From Carnegiea gigantea (Eukaryota; Streptophyta; Magnoliopsida; Caryophyllales; Cactaceae): a DNA stretch of 64,000 nucleotides. The position numbers were made by a program, and so were the translations under genes. The notes beneath the pieces were generated by a model. The model did not search any database and was not told the origin of the DNA. It worked only from the letters and a program-made list of their open reading frames with translations. This document shows, in pieces, positions 44,560 through 54,783 of the stretch. Within the stretch, counting starts at the first letter, position 1, and each line of letters begins with the position of its first letter. The stretch spans positions 161,501 to 225,500 of the forward strand of contig JAKOGI010001191.1 in NCBI GenBank assembly GCA_029747015.1, in the 5' to 3' direction.

Positions 44560-45996
44560 ATGTCATTTGAGATGAGCTTGTCTTCATGGCTGTTTGCCCT
44601 TGACTCCCAAGATAAGCATGATCTGAAGAACCTCCTTAGCTTGCGTCAAGTCCAGATCTCTTAGAACCATCGTGGAGCCATTGGGACCTTTCGGGACCTA
44701 AAACTCCATGTTTTTACGTTTGGGACTCCTGAACTGTGCCCTCTAGCTAAGGAATTTAATGTTATTTTAGGATTTCCCCTTTACTTTCCTCCTATTATCC
44801 CTTCATTTTCAGAACACATGTTTGCCCAATATTGTCAACTTTTAGGCTTAAGCCCTGAGGATGTGCCTTCTATTATCATTGATCAAGAGATGGACTTTAT
44901 GTTTTTGATTGCTTATTCTAAGGAGTGTGGTTATGCACTTGAAGGCCTGCATAGACGTAAGGCGATAACACTGCCTCTTAGATGCCTTCTCATTCGTAGG
45001 TGGTTCTAACGGTAGAGGTCCCACTGTGCTTCTCACAGTGGTGGATGACATTAGTCACGGCAACATTCCCATGCCTCTTATGCTGGCTAAAACCACCCTT
45101 TGTTTCGATTGCCTTTGTCATCATCCCAACCAATTTTTGTTTGGAAGTCCTCTGCTGTTCCAGGTAAAACTATCGATCCAATGGGCCTACTTGTCCCTCT
45201 TTTTTTGTATAGCAGTCTAATCTATTCCTCTGATGGTGAACTTGACCAGGTTTTCTTTAGGCTTCTCCTATGTTTTAGCGTTCCCCATTTTCCTTGTCAT
45301 CATCTTTTCTTTTCTTTTTTTTTGGTGTTCAGTTTTGGACCTGGGAACCCTACCAGGTTTTCTAGGTCTGTATTTTTTTTCTGTAAATCTGGCTATTGGA
45401 GCATCTCAGGCTGATTGTTATTCCCTAGAATGTGCATTCCTATCTTGCAGCGCATTTTAACGAAAAAAAACTTTTTAAGGACAAGCCGGCTACAGATTAG
45501 GTCAAGCTTTTTGAGAGGTCTCCACTCATTCATTAGACTGTTCGTTGGTGGAACATTCATCGAGGTGTGACCTATAGAGATCACTGCGCCTATGTATGAC
45601 TTATCGGTCTTACAGTAGGGACCTACTTCTTCCCTAGATGCCTTTTAAGACAATGTGATCTTAAACACACCATTCCAAGGTTGGACTGAATCCCTCTAGA
45701 GAGCTACGCGAATAATGCTGCTCATGTTCACTCTTGGAAGGAGTATTAGATTTACCGCCACTCATCAATGTGCTAGAGGCACCTCGCCCCACCGATGTTT
45801 CCAAATTCCACATGGAGTGGATGGCCGAGCGGGATATAGGGAAAAGAAAGACTCTCTAGGAGAAGGAAGATACTAGGGCTTCAAAAGCTAACCACAAACG
45901 TGACTCGTCTCACATTGGAAAGAAAAGAATCAAGGATCCTACCCCCAGAAAAGAACCCCCCAAGTGAAGAAAGAGAAGAAATTGAAGATGGACTAG
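44560..45996 (+). pseudogene. Antisense extra gene 2 of Tat copy B: DUF7745-like protein
   Basis: It starts MSFEMSLSSWLFALDSQDK at 44560, matching copy A's MSFEKVISSWQLTLDIRDK. Exon 1 continues with LSLRQVQ, FRDLKLHVFTFGTPELCPLA, YCQLLGLSPEDVPSIIIDQE, LEGLHRRKAI and a short hydrophobic end. A 285-base T-rich intron fits at 45166-45450 (CCAG|GTAAAA ... CTTGCAG|CG). Exon 2 gives VGTYFFPRCLL (copy A: MGAYFFPGQLM) and a lysine-rich C-terminus ending at 45996. The intron holds a palindrome copy at 45344-45361. A single stop at about 44664 breaks exon 1, with more in exon 2. Confidence 0.68.
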
Positions 45997-46309
45997 CCAT
46001 GCCCCCTTTTAGATGAAATATAAAGTTTTATTTTCCCGTAGTTTTAATGAAGTTTTTAGTGCACCTTGAAGTTGTATGCTTTGCAATTATTAAGAAGAAG
46101 AGATAAAAGTGTTATACTCAGTTTATTCACTGCTTCCTTTTTTTTTTCTTTTTTCTTCAACTTACACACCCAGTCTCCATGGAACCTAGACGGGTTCCCT
46201 CAACTGTGGGTCTAGCCCTGTTTCGAGTATGCTTAGCTATTGAGCTTGCACATGGTTTCTCGTGATCTGTTACTATCTCTTTTTTTTAAGTTTTAAAAAA
46301 CAGGAAAAG
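45997..46309. other. Tat B spacer between antisense gene and integrase
   Basis: AT-rich, without coding signal. It contains one of the most complete palindrome copies, GGAACCTAGACGGGTTCC, at 46181-46198. It is the counterpart of 4581-5148 in copy A. Confidence 0.5.
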
Positions 46310-47240
46310 TGTGATAATTAATTAGGTCGAACAGATTGGCTTTTCTGGCGGTCTATGAATGAAGCATGTGCTTTTCTCTAGTTTGGATGATCGAAAGGAT
46401 AATAACTAAAAATAATTCAATCTTTTCTCTTGAAATAAATCGAATTACTTAAACTCATCCAATTACCATTCTTTCAATGGCTCTTGTTTTAGCCTAAGTT
46501 AAAGATCTTAATAGCCAATTATCCTCTCAACATGCAATTCTCTTTCAAGATTCACTAAGTTAAGTTTAGTCTTATTAATCTAATAGTGCATTTCTCCTTT
46601 TAGCACTTCACCCTACTATCTAGTTTAATGCAAACAATTTAGCCTAAACCAATCACAATCAATCAAAACCCAAGAAGATTGAATCAACCAAACGAGATCA
46701 AATGTATGATTTTTGTAAAGTTATGAATCTAACAACATTTTTTTGCCAGCAAATCCCTAGACTGAAAGAACTACTCACTCATACTTATTGTAACTAAAAT
46801 CAAAATTGCTCAAACAAAACATGAACCTAACTAGCACAAATTTAAATAGAGTTCAAGAAGTAAAAGAGAGAAAAACATTTAGGCATATTAAGATTCTTCA
46901 AATGATCTTGCAATCTTCAAAGCATCCACCTGCAAATTCCTTCCTTGAATCTTCTTTTTGCTCGAAATGATGAGAAATGGATTAACTAAAGGGAGAAATT
47001 ACTGATACTATAAGTGGAGATGCCCTATTAAGTAGTCGAGCACATCTTTAATAGCAGCAATCGAGCATTCTCTCCCACAAAATCTAGACAAAACAAAGAG
47101 GCATGATAGTTACATGCCACCATAGATCGTGGCCTCCACCACTGACTGACTGTGGCGGCTTATGTCTCTGGGTTCCTTATTTCTTCTTTGACGCACTGAT
47201 GTATGTGACTAAGGGGGCTCCATATGAGTCAAATATCAAC
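46310..47240 (-). mobile_element. Athila-family LTR fragment
   Basis: The sequence follows the same plan as the element D LTRs (AATCGAATTACTTAAACTC, then CTCTCAACATGCAATTCTCT, then a CACTTCA block) but is more diverged, and lacks both the TGATAAGTGC start and the primer-site end. It interrupts the 3' side of Tat B integrase. A CCGTGG-like cluster sits at 47120-47160. Confidence 0.6.
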
Positions 47241-47590
47241 TGATCAAGATTAGTATGCTAAGTACATTCTTCTTCATTCATATCCACAAGTTTTACTGCT
47301 CCACCTGGGTAGGATGGTTTTGATGATGTTTGGGCCCATTCAGTTGGGTTTGAATTTCCCTTTGAGCCCTTAATTAGGGCCCTTATCTCTTATAAGACTA
47401 GTTCGCCCTCATGGAGGCCTCTAGGCTTAACTTTCTTACTAGAAGCATTTGAAATCCGAGCTTGTAAATTTGGACAATATATAATGCCCTTAGCCTTCTT
47501 TCATCCAGCATACCTAACTCTTCATATCGGGCCTTTGCCCATTTCGAGTCTCGGATTTAACTTTCCACAATTACCCTAAGTGAAGATATT
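47241..47590 (-). pseudogene. Tat B integrase C-terminal piece
   Basis: The minus strand reads ISSLRVIVES, then SKWAKARYEELGMLDERRLR, YIVQIYKLGF and, in a shifted frame, LKGKFKPNWMGPNIIKTIL. It continues the integrase frame that stops at 52055 on the other side of the TR-GAG insertion, and matches 4256-4540 of copy A. Confidence 0.85.
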
Positions 47591-48342
47591 GCTACTAATG
47601 CAGAACAAGTTCCGAACTTGGGCCTACCTTAACTAGTAAGGGTCTTGACCCAAGTTGGCCTAATATTGACCCTAGGTCAAGGACTAGATCCCCCAAGGTC
47701 AATATTGACTTGGGGTCCTTAAGAAGGTCCATATAGGGTTACGAAAAATGGTTGGGCCATTAGTAGCCCTAAATAAGAAGTTAATTACTTATTCCTCCCA
47801 AAAACACTTTCATTAGATCATTTTCAGATTCTGGGCAGAATAATTTATGTCATTTCTTGTTCAGTTTTAGCCAAGAAAATGAGCTTTAATTTCTACAAAG
47901 TATACATAGATGCAAAGCCCTAGATGTCTATTTTTTCCAACGAATCTTGAATCACCCCCAAATTCCAACTGTTGAGAAAGTTATGGGCTAAATACCGAGT
48001 AAGGGTCAGTCCAGGACTACAAAATGCACGGTTCAGATTATGGGCTTAATTAAGGAGGTTACGGCTGTAATTTTGGGGATTAATCAGCATGGCATGATTC
48101 TTCACATACAAGGGAAGAGTCGATCAAGGGCATCACATCATTTGGAAGATTAAAGCCTAATCATGGCTCCCTAGAAAGTAGAGGATGAATCCTGAAAAAT
48201 ACAGCTCATAGTAATTGTAATTATCTTAAGCATCTCGATTTATTTTCCTAGGATATTTTGTAAGCCTTCTATTCGACCACTTGTCCCAGTAATATACAGC
48301 TAATTCCTTCTCTCATTGGGTATGTATGGATCCAATTACCCC

Positions 48343-48350
48343 TATATAAA
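48343..48350 (+). promoter_or_regulatory. TATA box in TR-GAG LTR
   Basis: TATATAAA in the context CCC-TATATAAA-AATC. The partner LTR (about 51645) has lost it, reading CTGCATGAAGAAATC. Confidence 0.55.
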
Positions 48351-48666
48351 AATCAAATTTGACGAATGATATGAGAGTTTAAAGCTTGATTTTCTTTAAA
48401 ATCTCAAATTCTTTCTCTCTTAAGATGGTGCAGATTTGAGTCTTCCCTTTAATCTAATCCCTTATGCTAAGGCTCTAGAGGGTTAGAGGGTAGCTTGATT
48501 TAATCTAGATGATGGTTCAACCTTTATCCTAATATATCCTCTTGGATTTATCTCTTGGTCACACATTTCAAGTGTTGAATCTACTCCATTAGAGGCTTTC
48601 TTTACTTGAGAACTCTCTCTCTCTCTCTTTCTCTCCTGGTTCATCTTTGGGGAGATTGATCTTTGA

Positions 48667-48980
48667 TAGATCTGGCAAAACTGACCCGAAACCTGAACCG
48701 AACGACCCGGACCCATGCCCTACCCGACATCCGAAATATGCACACCCGAAAGTGGACCTAAACCTGAATTGACCTGAACCGAACCATACCCGACCTGAAA
48801 TTTTCTACAAAGTTGCTTGTTTTAACATGATAAACGTATTTGAGCAAAAATTGATTGACTCAAAATCAACCCGAATCGAACCATACCCGACCCAAACTGA
48901 AGCAACCTGAAATGTCACTTAACCCGACCCAACCTTGACCTGACCCATACCCAAACCAAATGACCTATTTGCCAGGTCTA
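48667..48980. mobile_element. hAT-type MITE, 314 bp
   Basis: The ends are TAGATCTGGCAAA and TTTGCCAGGTCTA, a 13-base terminal inverted repeat with one mismatch. Flanks are ATCTTTGA (48659-48666) and ATCTTCAA (48981-48988), an 8-base duplication with two changes. The partner LTR shows the empty site (GATTAGTCTTCAACC at about 51940). The interior is built of ACCCGACC-like degenerate repeats on both strands. The TAG.CCTGGCAAA end is typical of plant hAT MITEs. Confidence 0.88.
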
Positions 48981-49055
48981 ATCTTCAACCTCTATTGGGC
49001 TCACCTACAAGCATTTCATGCCTTCATTTGGACAAATGAAATTCACCACGCAACA

Positions 49056-49069
49056 TTTGGTATCAGAGC
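49056..49069 (+). promoter_or_regulatory. Primer binding site, tRNA-iMet type (TR-GAG)
   Basis: TTTGGTATCAGAGC follows the 5' LTR end CAACA directly and is a perfect initiator-Met primer site. Confidence 0.9.
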
Positions 49070-49829
49070 ACAATGATCCTATCTTTTCATAAGCATCCAT
49101 TCCAACCTTCCTTGTTTGGAGTTACCTAAAGTTTCCCATTTCTATACTATTTTGTTATTAGTTATTCCTCTTTAAATCTCTTATATAGTCCACAAAGAAC
49201 CCTAATTATAGCCTAAACACAAACCCCAACAGAAACCCATCCCCCAAACTCCACAAAAAGTCCAAACCACAAAACTAGAAATTTGGCATTCCCACCCCGT
49301 GCCATTTAGGAATCAAGCAGTGTGGAGTAAGTCTTCAGAGATATTACTCTGGTTCTTATTCCAAGCATGATTCACTTTCTATACCTGTGCCTTTAACCTG
49401 GTCAGGACTTTAACGAATCATGCCAATTATAGTTCGTAGAGCCATAAAGAAGCATAATGATAGGGCAGGGTCATAATTTCTCTTTCTTGGTTTGGAGCAG
49501 CAAGGTTAGTTGAGTTGGCACCTAGAGTTAGACGGGCAACTTTTCAATCTATTATTACTCCTTCCAAAGACCCCCGTGCCAAAATTCTGCACTTTGAAAA
49601 TCTGACCCAGAGATTTAGCACAGCCACCCCATGTTGCCTAGCATGACCATGCCACTTTCTTGCACTTTTAAATCCTATTCTAGAGATCTGGCACCTCCTC
49701 CCTGTGCCACAGAGCACGATCATGCCTCCCCTTTTCATGCGATTTCTTGCTGTGCCTATCATAGCACGTACGTGCTTTCCCTGTTTCCATGCCTTTTCCC
49801 TTCTTTTTCCCTTCAAACATCTTATAACC
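49070..49829 (+). other. TR-GAG leader
   Basis: No clear coding sequence is seen. Repeated GTGCCA / TGGCAC strings occur (49300, 49575, 49690-49720). The minus-strand ORFs at 49544-49982 overlap the leader and gag and are shadows. Confidence 0.5.
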
Positions 49830-50790
49830 ATGACGAATGAGATACACAAGGCCATTGTTGGGCTGCAAGCTCAAATAGGAGAGTTTACCAAGAAAATGGC
49901 ACAAATGGAAAAGGCCATGAAAGAGCCTCCTTGCTTTGATGGTAAAATTTTGGATCCTACCATCTACTTGAGATGAGTTCAAACACTTGAAGATTTTTTT
50001 GAGGCTAAAAGGTGTTGTAATGAAGAGAGATTCTTAATAGCTACTCAAAAACTCCAAGGTTATGCCTACTATTAGCTTAAGTGCCTTAGAAGGGAGAGAG
50101 CTTTTCAAGGTAAGCCAAAATCAAGACTTGGAGTAAGCTTAAGTCACACATGGATGTAAGATTCAACCCATATCAACTCATTGAAGAAGAACTCTTGAAA
50201 GAACAACCAATTGTTCTCCCGGAGAAGATGTTGGTTCATGGGGAAAAGCCTACAAGATAAAAGTAAACCTATCTTGGGTTTTGCTGAAGTAAGAGAAAGC
50301 TTGGCTACGCATGAGAGCTCCCTTAAAGCTCTCATTCAAATGGATTCTACACTAGTTCCTTCTCTTGAAGAAACTAAGGAGGTTCAAGTTTAAGAAAAGG
50401 AAGAAAATGTAATCCTTTTGGATCTTGAAGAGAAGGAAGTTGAATCAAATCCCAACTTGGAGGTTATACTACCTATTGTCCCCCAATCTCACTCCTGCCC
50501 TTCCCATTTTCCCAATTTGAGAATTAAGGATGAAATCCGAAAAATAAAAAAACAAAAATCATCCCCCAGGCCCCATTGTGACATTATCCATCAAAATAGT
50601 GTTGGGAGAAAGCTCTTATAAGGGTGATCAAGCCACAAGTGACACCTCTCTTGAGTTTGATGAGTTTGAGTTATCTTATGATGAGTATGTTGAGATCTTC
50701 AATGAGCTCATAAGGCCTAGGAGAGCTACTCACTGCTTTAATGTTCTCCCAAAGATCTTCAACAACTACTACACTTTCAAGAAGAGATGA
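49830..50790 (+). pseudogene. TR-GAG gag protein
   Basis: It starts MTNEIHKAIVGLQAQIGEFT at 49830 with a short coiled-coil-like stretch (KKMAQMEKAMKE), then FDGKILDPTIYLR, VQTLEDFFEAKRCCNEERFL and a YQLIEEELLKEQPIVLP-like region in a shifted frame. This is the gag pattern FDG..DP..YL.W...ME.FF typical of Ty3 gag. A KPILGFAEVRESLATHESSL block (50260-50320) and an acidic C-terminal part ending at 50790 follow. No zinc knuckle or protease is seen. A stop at 49975 and shifts near 50100-50400 break it. It would depend on an autonomous partner for pol. Confidence 0.78.
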
Positions 50791-50893
50791 ATACATAGTA
50801 CTTTGGGGATTTTCAAGCCCAAAAATAGTAAATGGCATGCAACGTTGATGTCATGGCATTTCAACCCCAAGGATTTGAGGGCAAATACTCTTT

Positions 50894-50906
50894 AAGACGG
50901 AGGGTT
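50894..50906 (+). promoter_or_regulatory. Polypurine tract, TR-GAG
   Basis: AAGACGGAGGGTT directly precedes the 3' LTR start TGATACGG. Confidence 0.8.
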
Positions 50907-52049
50907 TGATACGGAGCAAGTTCCAAACTTGGGCCTACCTTTACTAGTAAGAGTCTTAACCCAAGTTAGCCCAATATTGATCCTAGATCAAGGAGAAGGT
51001 CCCCCTAGATCAATATTGACATGGAGCCCTTAAGAAGGTCCACCTAGGGTTAATAAATGTGGTTGGGCCATTAGGAGCCCTAAATAGAAGTTAATCACTT
51101 AGTCCTCCAAAAACCACCTTTATTAGCTCACTTTTAGTTTCTGGGCAGAATGATTTACGTCATTTCTAGCTTCGTTTTTACTAGGAAAATGAGATTCAAT
51201 TTCCACAAATTATACATGTATGGAAAACCCCAGATGTCTATTTTCCAACGCGTCTTAAATCACCCCCAAATTCCAAGCATTGAGAAAGTTATGGGCTAAA
51301 TACCGAGCTCCAAGACTTAAAAATGCACGGTTCTGATTATGGGCTTAACTAAGGAGGTTACAGCCATAATTTTGATGATTCAGTAGGGACTAATTATTCA
51401 CACACAAGGGAAGAGTTGAAAAGTGGCATCATATCATTTGGAAGAGTAGAGCCTAATCATGACTCTCTAGAAGATGGAGGATGAATCCTAGAAAATATAG
51501 CTCATAGTGATTGTAATTATCTTAAGCATCTTGATTTATTTTCCCAGGATATTTTGTAAGCCTCCTATTGGGTCACTTGCCCCACTAATGTACAGCTAAC
51601 TCCCCCCTCTCATTGGGTATTTGTGGACCTAGTTACCTGCATGAAGAAATCAGATATGATGAATGATAAGAGAGCTTGAAGCTTGGTTTTCCTCAAAATC
51701 TCAAATTCCTTATCTCTGTTAGGAGGGTGCTAATGTGAGTCTTCCCTTTAATCTAATCCTTGGTGTTAAGGCTTTAGAAGGTTAGAAGGTGGGTTGATTT
51801 AATCTAGATGGTGGTTCAACCTTTATCCTAGATATATCCTCTTGGATTTATCTCTTAGTCACACATTTCAAGTGTTGAATCTACTCCATTAGAGGCTTTC
51901 TTTATGTAGGAATTCTCTCACTCTTGGTTCATCTTTGGGGAGATTAGTCTTCAACCTCTATGCCCATCTACAAGCATTGCATGCCTTTATTTAGACAAAT
52001 GGAATTCACCACGGAATATTTGGTGTCAGAGCAAGTCCGCTCCGCATCA
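50907..52049 (+). mobile_element. 3' LTR of TR-GAG with 34-base extension
   Basis: It starts TGATACGGAGCAAGTTCC at 50907. The part equivalent to the 5' LTR ends near 52015, but a primer-site-like TTTGGTGTCAGAGC and then AAGTCCGCTCCGCATCA continue to the integrase junction at 52049. The last 11 bases are the inverted repeat of the LTR start. Confidence 0.82.
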
Positions 52050-52054
52050 GCTAT

Positions 52055-54783
52055 TTCGAGTGGAAGTACTACTTACATTCCATATACTATGGAGTATGAT
52101 ATCGCTCCTGTTGAAATACAAATCAAAGTTCTGTATCCCCACAGTGCAAAGGGGAACTTATCGGGTCAATCTTTGTGATTCTTGGCCATTTTCTTGATGA
52201 TCCTCTGAATGTTTTTTATTCACTGCTTCAATTGCTCCAGTTGTCTGAGCACAATAAGAAGATGACTTGTGATGCTGAATTTTATATTTTTCAAGTAGCA
52301 CTGCCATTTCCTTTCTAAAATTGCTCCCCTTATCACTTATTAGTTCATGTAGTACGTGTTCATGTCCAACCGGCCCTTTTAGTGCGTTCGAATAATGTCG
52401 ATTCCCTAGATCGAGCAGGGCTAGGGGGAAGTAAGTGTTAAGAGAAAGCAGGGAGGTTGATGCTACAAATTGGCGTATACTTGACATTAATGACATCTTT
52501 GCACATACGCATAATAGTCTGCTTCCATCATGGACTAGTAGTACCCAATCCTTTTAACCTTTTTAGCCAGAATTCGACCATTCATATGTGGCCCATGTTC
52601 TTCCCCATGGAGTTCTTCATGATTTTTCGCTCTTCCTCTTGCGTTACACGGAGCGCGTTTATGCCTATTTTTGTCTTCTTATTCAGCTTTCCATTATCCA
52701 CAAAGTATGGAGGCTAGCAATCCTAACGCCTATTGAGCTTTTAGGGAGGATCCTGGTGGTGTTCTTTCTTCATTAAGAATTGGTAAAATCGTAATACCAA
52801 ACAGTGAGTTCGATATTGCATATTTCCATGGTATAATAATGTCCTAGCTTACTTCTCCTTTCAACTATATATCAATGGCATGGAATGGATGCCACTAGGG
52901 ATTGTTCAATGAAGCTAACTTTGCCAAGGCATCTGCAAATTGGATATCTTCCTGAGGGAGATACGTATAAGTGATGTGAGTACAATACTTAGCAATCAAC
53001 ACTAGGTGAGGTTGGTGCGGTGCCAAGGCCTCACTTTTCACCTTCCATTTTTATGAGATTTTATAAATTATTAAATTGGAGTCTCCATATACCCGATGAT
53101 CTTTACTTCTATTTCTACAGTAGCTTCGAGGATAAGGGTTTCATACTCTGTCACATTGTTTGTTAATCTTTAAGTCAAATTTAACTGAAATAGAGGTATG
53201 CACCCCTTCTAGAGATACTAAAAGGATACCTACACCAAATCTTTTTGATTTGAAGTCCCATTGAAGTACATTATCCACAGATCTTCTTTCACCTCAAGAA
53301 CTTCCTCATCGGGGAAGTCAAAAATTTCTACCCTTTAATCTTCAGCTAGCAAATCTGCCTAGAAGTTTGACACGACTCCTTTATGGATTTTTAAGGAATG
53401 TATGTAGGTTGAATTCTGATAACATCATTGTCCACCTGGCAACCTTGCCACTTATTACTGGTTGCTGCAGCAAATATCTTATTGGGTCCATTGGTGCTAG
53501 TACGTGTATCATATGATTTAAAATATAATGTCTAAGCTTTTAGTCACCTAAACCAAGGCTAAAATGGTTTTCTCTAAGGGTGTGTAGCGGGTTTCATGTT
53601 CAAGGAACTTTTTGGTCACATAGTAGAAAGGCTCTTTCATTCCCTTTTATCTTCTGGGCTAGCATGGCCCCTATTCCATAGTTGATGTTATGAGATAGAG
53701 AATAAGGAGAATGCCAAGCGTAGAGGCGCCAGCACTGATGGGTTAGATAGGTACTCCTTTATCTTATCAAATGCCTCTTGGCACTCCTTAACCCATTCTA
53801 GCATCACTCCCTTCTTAAATTTCTTAAAGATAGGTTCACATACGATTGTCAGCTTTGATATTAAGGGACTGATGTACTACAGGTGACCAAAAATTCCTCA
53901 TATTTCTTTTTCAGTCTTAAGTAGCTGCATTTATTTTGTTGCCTTGATTTTTAAATGGTCGGCCTCAATTCCCCTATAGTTGACCATGTATTTTAGCAAC
54001 TTCCCTGAAGTGATTCTACACTTCTACGGGTTCAAATGCATATTGTATTTTCTAAGTCTAAAGAAGACCTTTTGTAGAGTCTGATCATGTCCATCCTTTT
54101 CTTAGACTTTATAATTACATCATCGAATATACTTCTGCTTCCTTATGCATTAAATTGTGTCACAAGTGGTAGTCGTTCTTTGGTAGGTAGCCCTGACACC
54201 CAAACGGCATCACAGTGTAGCAATAAGTTCACTAAGGGTTAATAAAGGTAGTCTTCTTCGTGTCCTCCACTGCCATCGTGACTTAGTTGTAACCAGCATA
54301 CGCATCCATGAAAGAACCCAGAGCATGCCTAGTGGTGTTATCAACTAAAATATGTATATGTCGCAGCGGGAGGTCATCTTTTGGACTAGCCTTATTAAGA
54401 TCCCTAAAATCCACATGTATTCTCACTCTTCCGCCTTTATTTAGAACTAGGATAATATTCGTCATCTAGTGAGGATAGTGTGTGAACCTGATGAACCCTG
54501 CATCCAATTGTTTCTGCACCTTTTCAATTATTTTCAAGGCCCATTCTAGTTTCATCTTGCGGAGTTTTTGTTTTACCAGCTTAACATCTAAATGGAAAGG
54601 AATTTTATACTAATCAATATCTCAATCTATGCCTGGCATGCCTTTATAGGACCATACAAAGACAAGTATGAATTCCCGTAGGAGTGAAATGAAACTTTCT
54701 TGCTCCTTCAGAGGTAGTGACCCTCCTATTTTAATGTAAGACTTGCCTTCTTTGTTATAAGTTAACCTGGCTGTTTTACCTTC
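52055..54783 (-). pseudogene. Tat B pol: RT, RNase H, second RNase H, integrase core
   Basis: Minus-strand blocks: PLKEQESFISLLREF with VWSYKGMPGID (54715-54640); RT with VHVDFRDLNKASPKDD written IHVDFRDLNKASPKDD and DAYAGYN (54465-54283); FDDVIIKS (about 54130, the YVDD box); RNase H with KLRHYILNHMIHVLAPMDPI (about 53540); and a second RNase H with WIMYFNGTSNQKDL and NNVTEYETLILEA (53285-53110), the Tat hallmark. Integrase follows with CHQCQVYANL (52500) and ELISDKGSNFRKEMAVLLEK to IEAVNKK (52365-52230). About 45 residues with one catalytic Asp are deleted near 52365. Stops occur throughout. Confidence 0.88.

Larger units (their letters stand above)
47596..49055 (+). mobile_element. 5' LTR of TR-GAG
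   Basis: It aligns with 50907-52015, starting GAACAAGTTCCGAACTTGGG and ending CAACA before the primer site. It is longer because it contains the MITE at 48667-48980 plus a duplicated ATCTT. A TATA box lies at 48343. Confidence 0.88.
47596..52049 (+). mobile_element. TR-GAG (gag-only LTR retrotransposon) inserted in Tat integrase
   Basis: Two LTRs flank an internal region with a gag gene but no pol, the definition of TR-GAG non-autonomous elements. The outer edges are TAATGCAGAACAAG (degenerate TGATACGGAGCAAG) and GCTCCGCATCA, nearly perfect inverted repeats of each other. Flanks are GCTAC (47591-47595) and GCTAT (52050-52054), a 5-base duplication with one change, and integrase reads through when the element is removed. 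Confidence 0.88.

Noticed and set aside
47596..52049. Full autonomous LTR element
   Set aside because: Only gag is present between the LTRs; no protease, RT or integrase motif on either strand.
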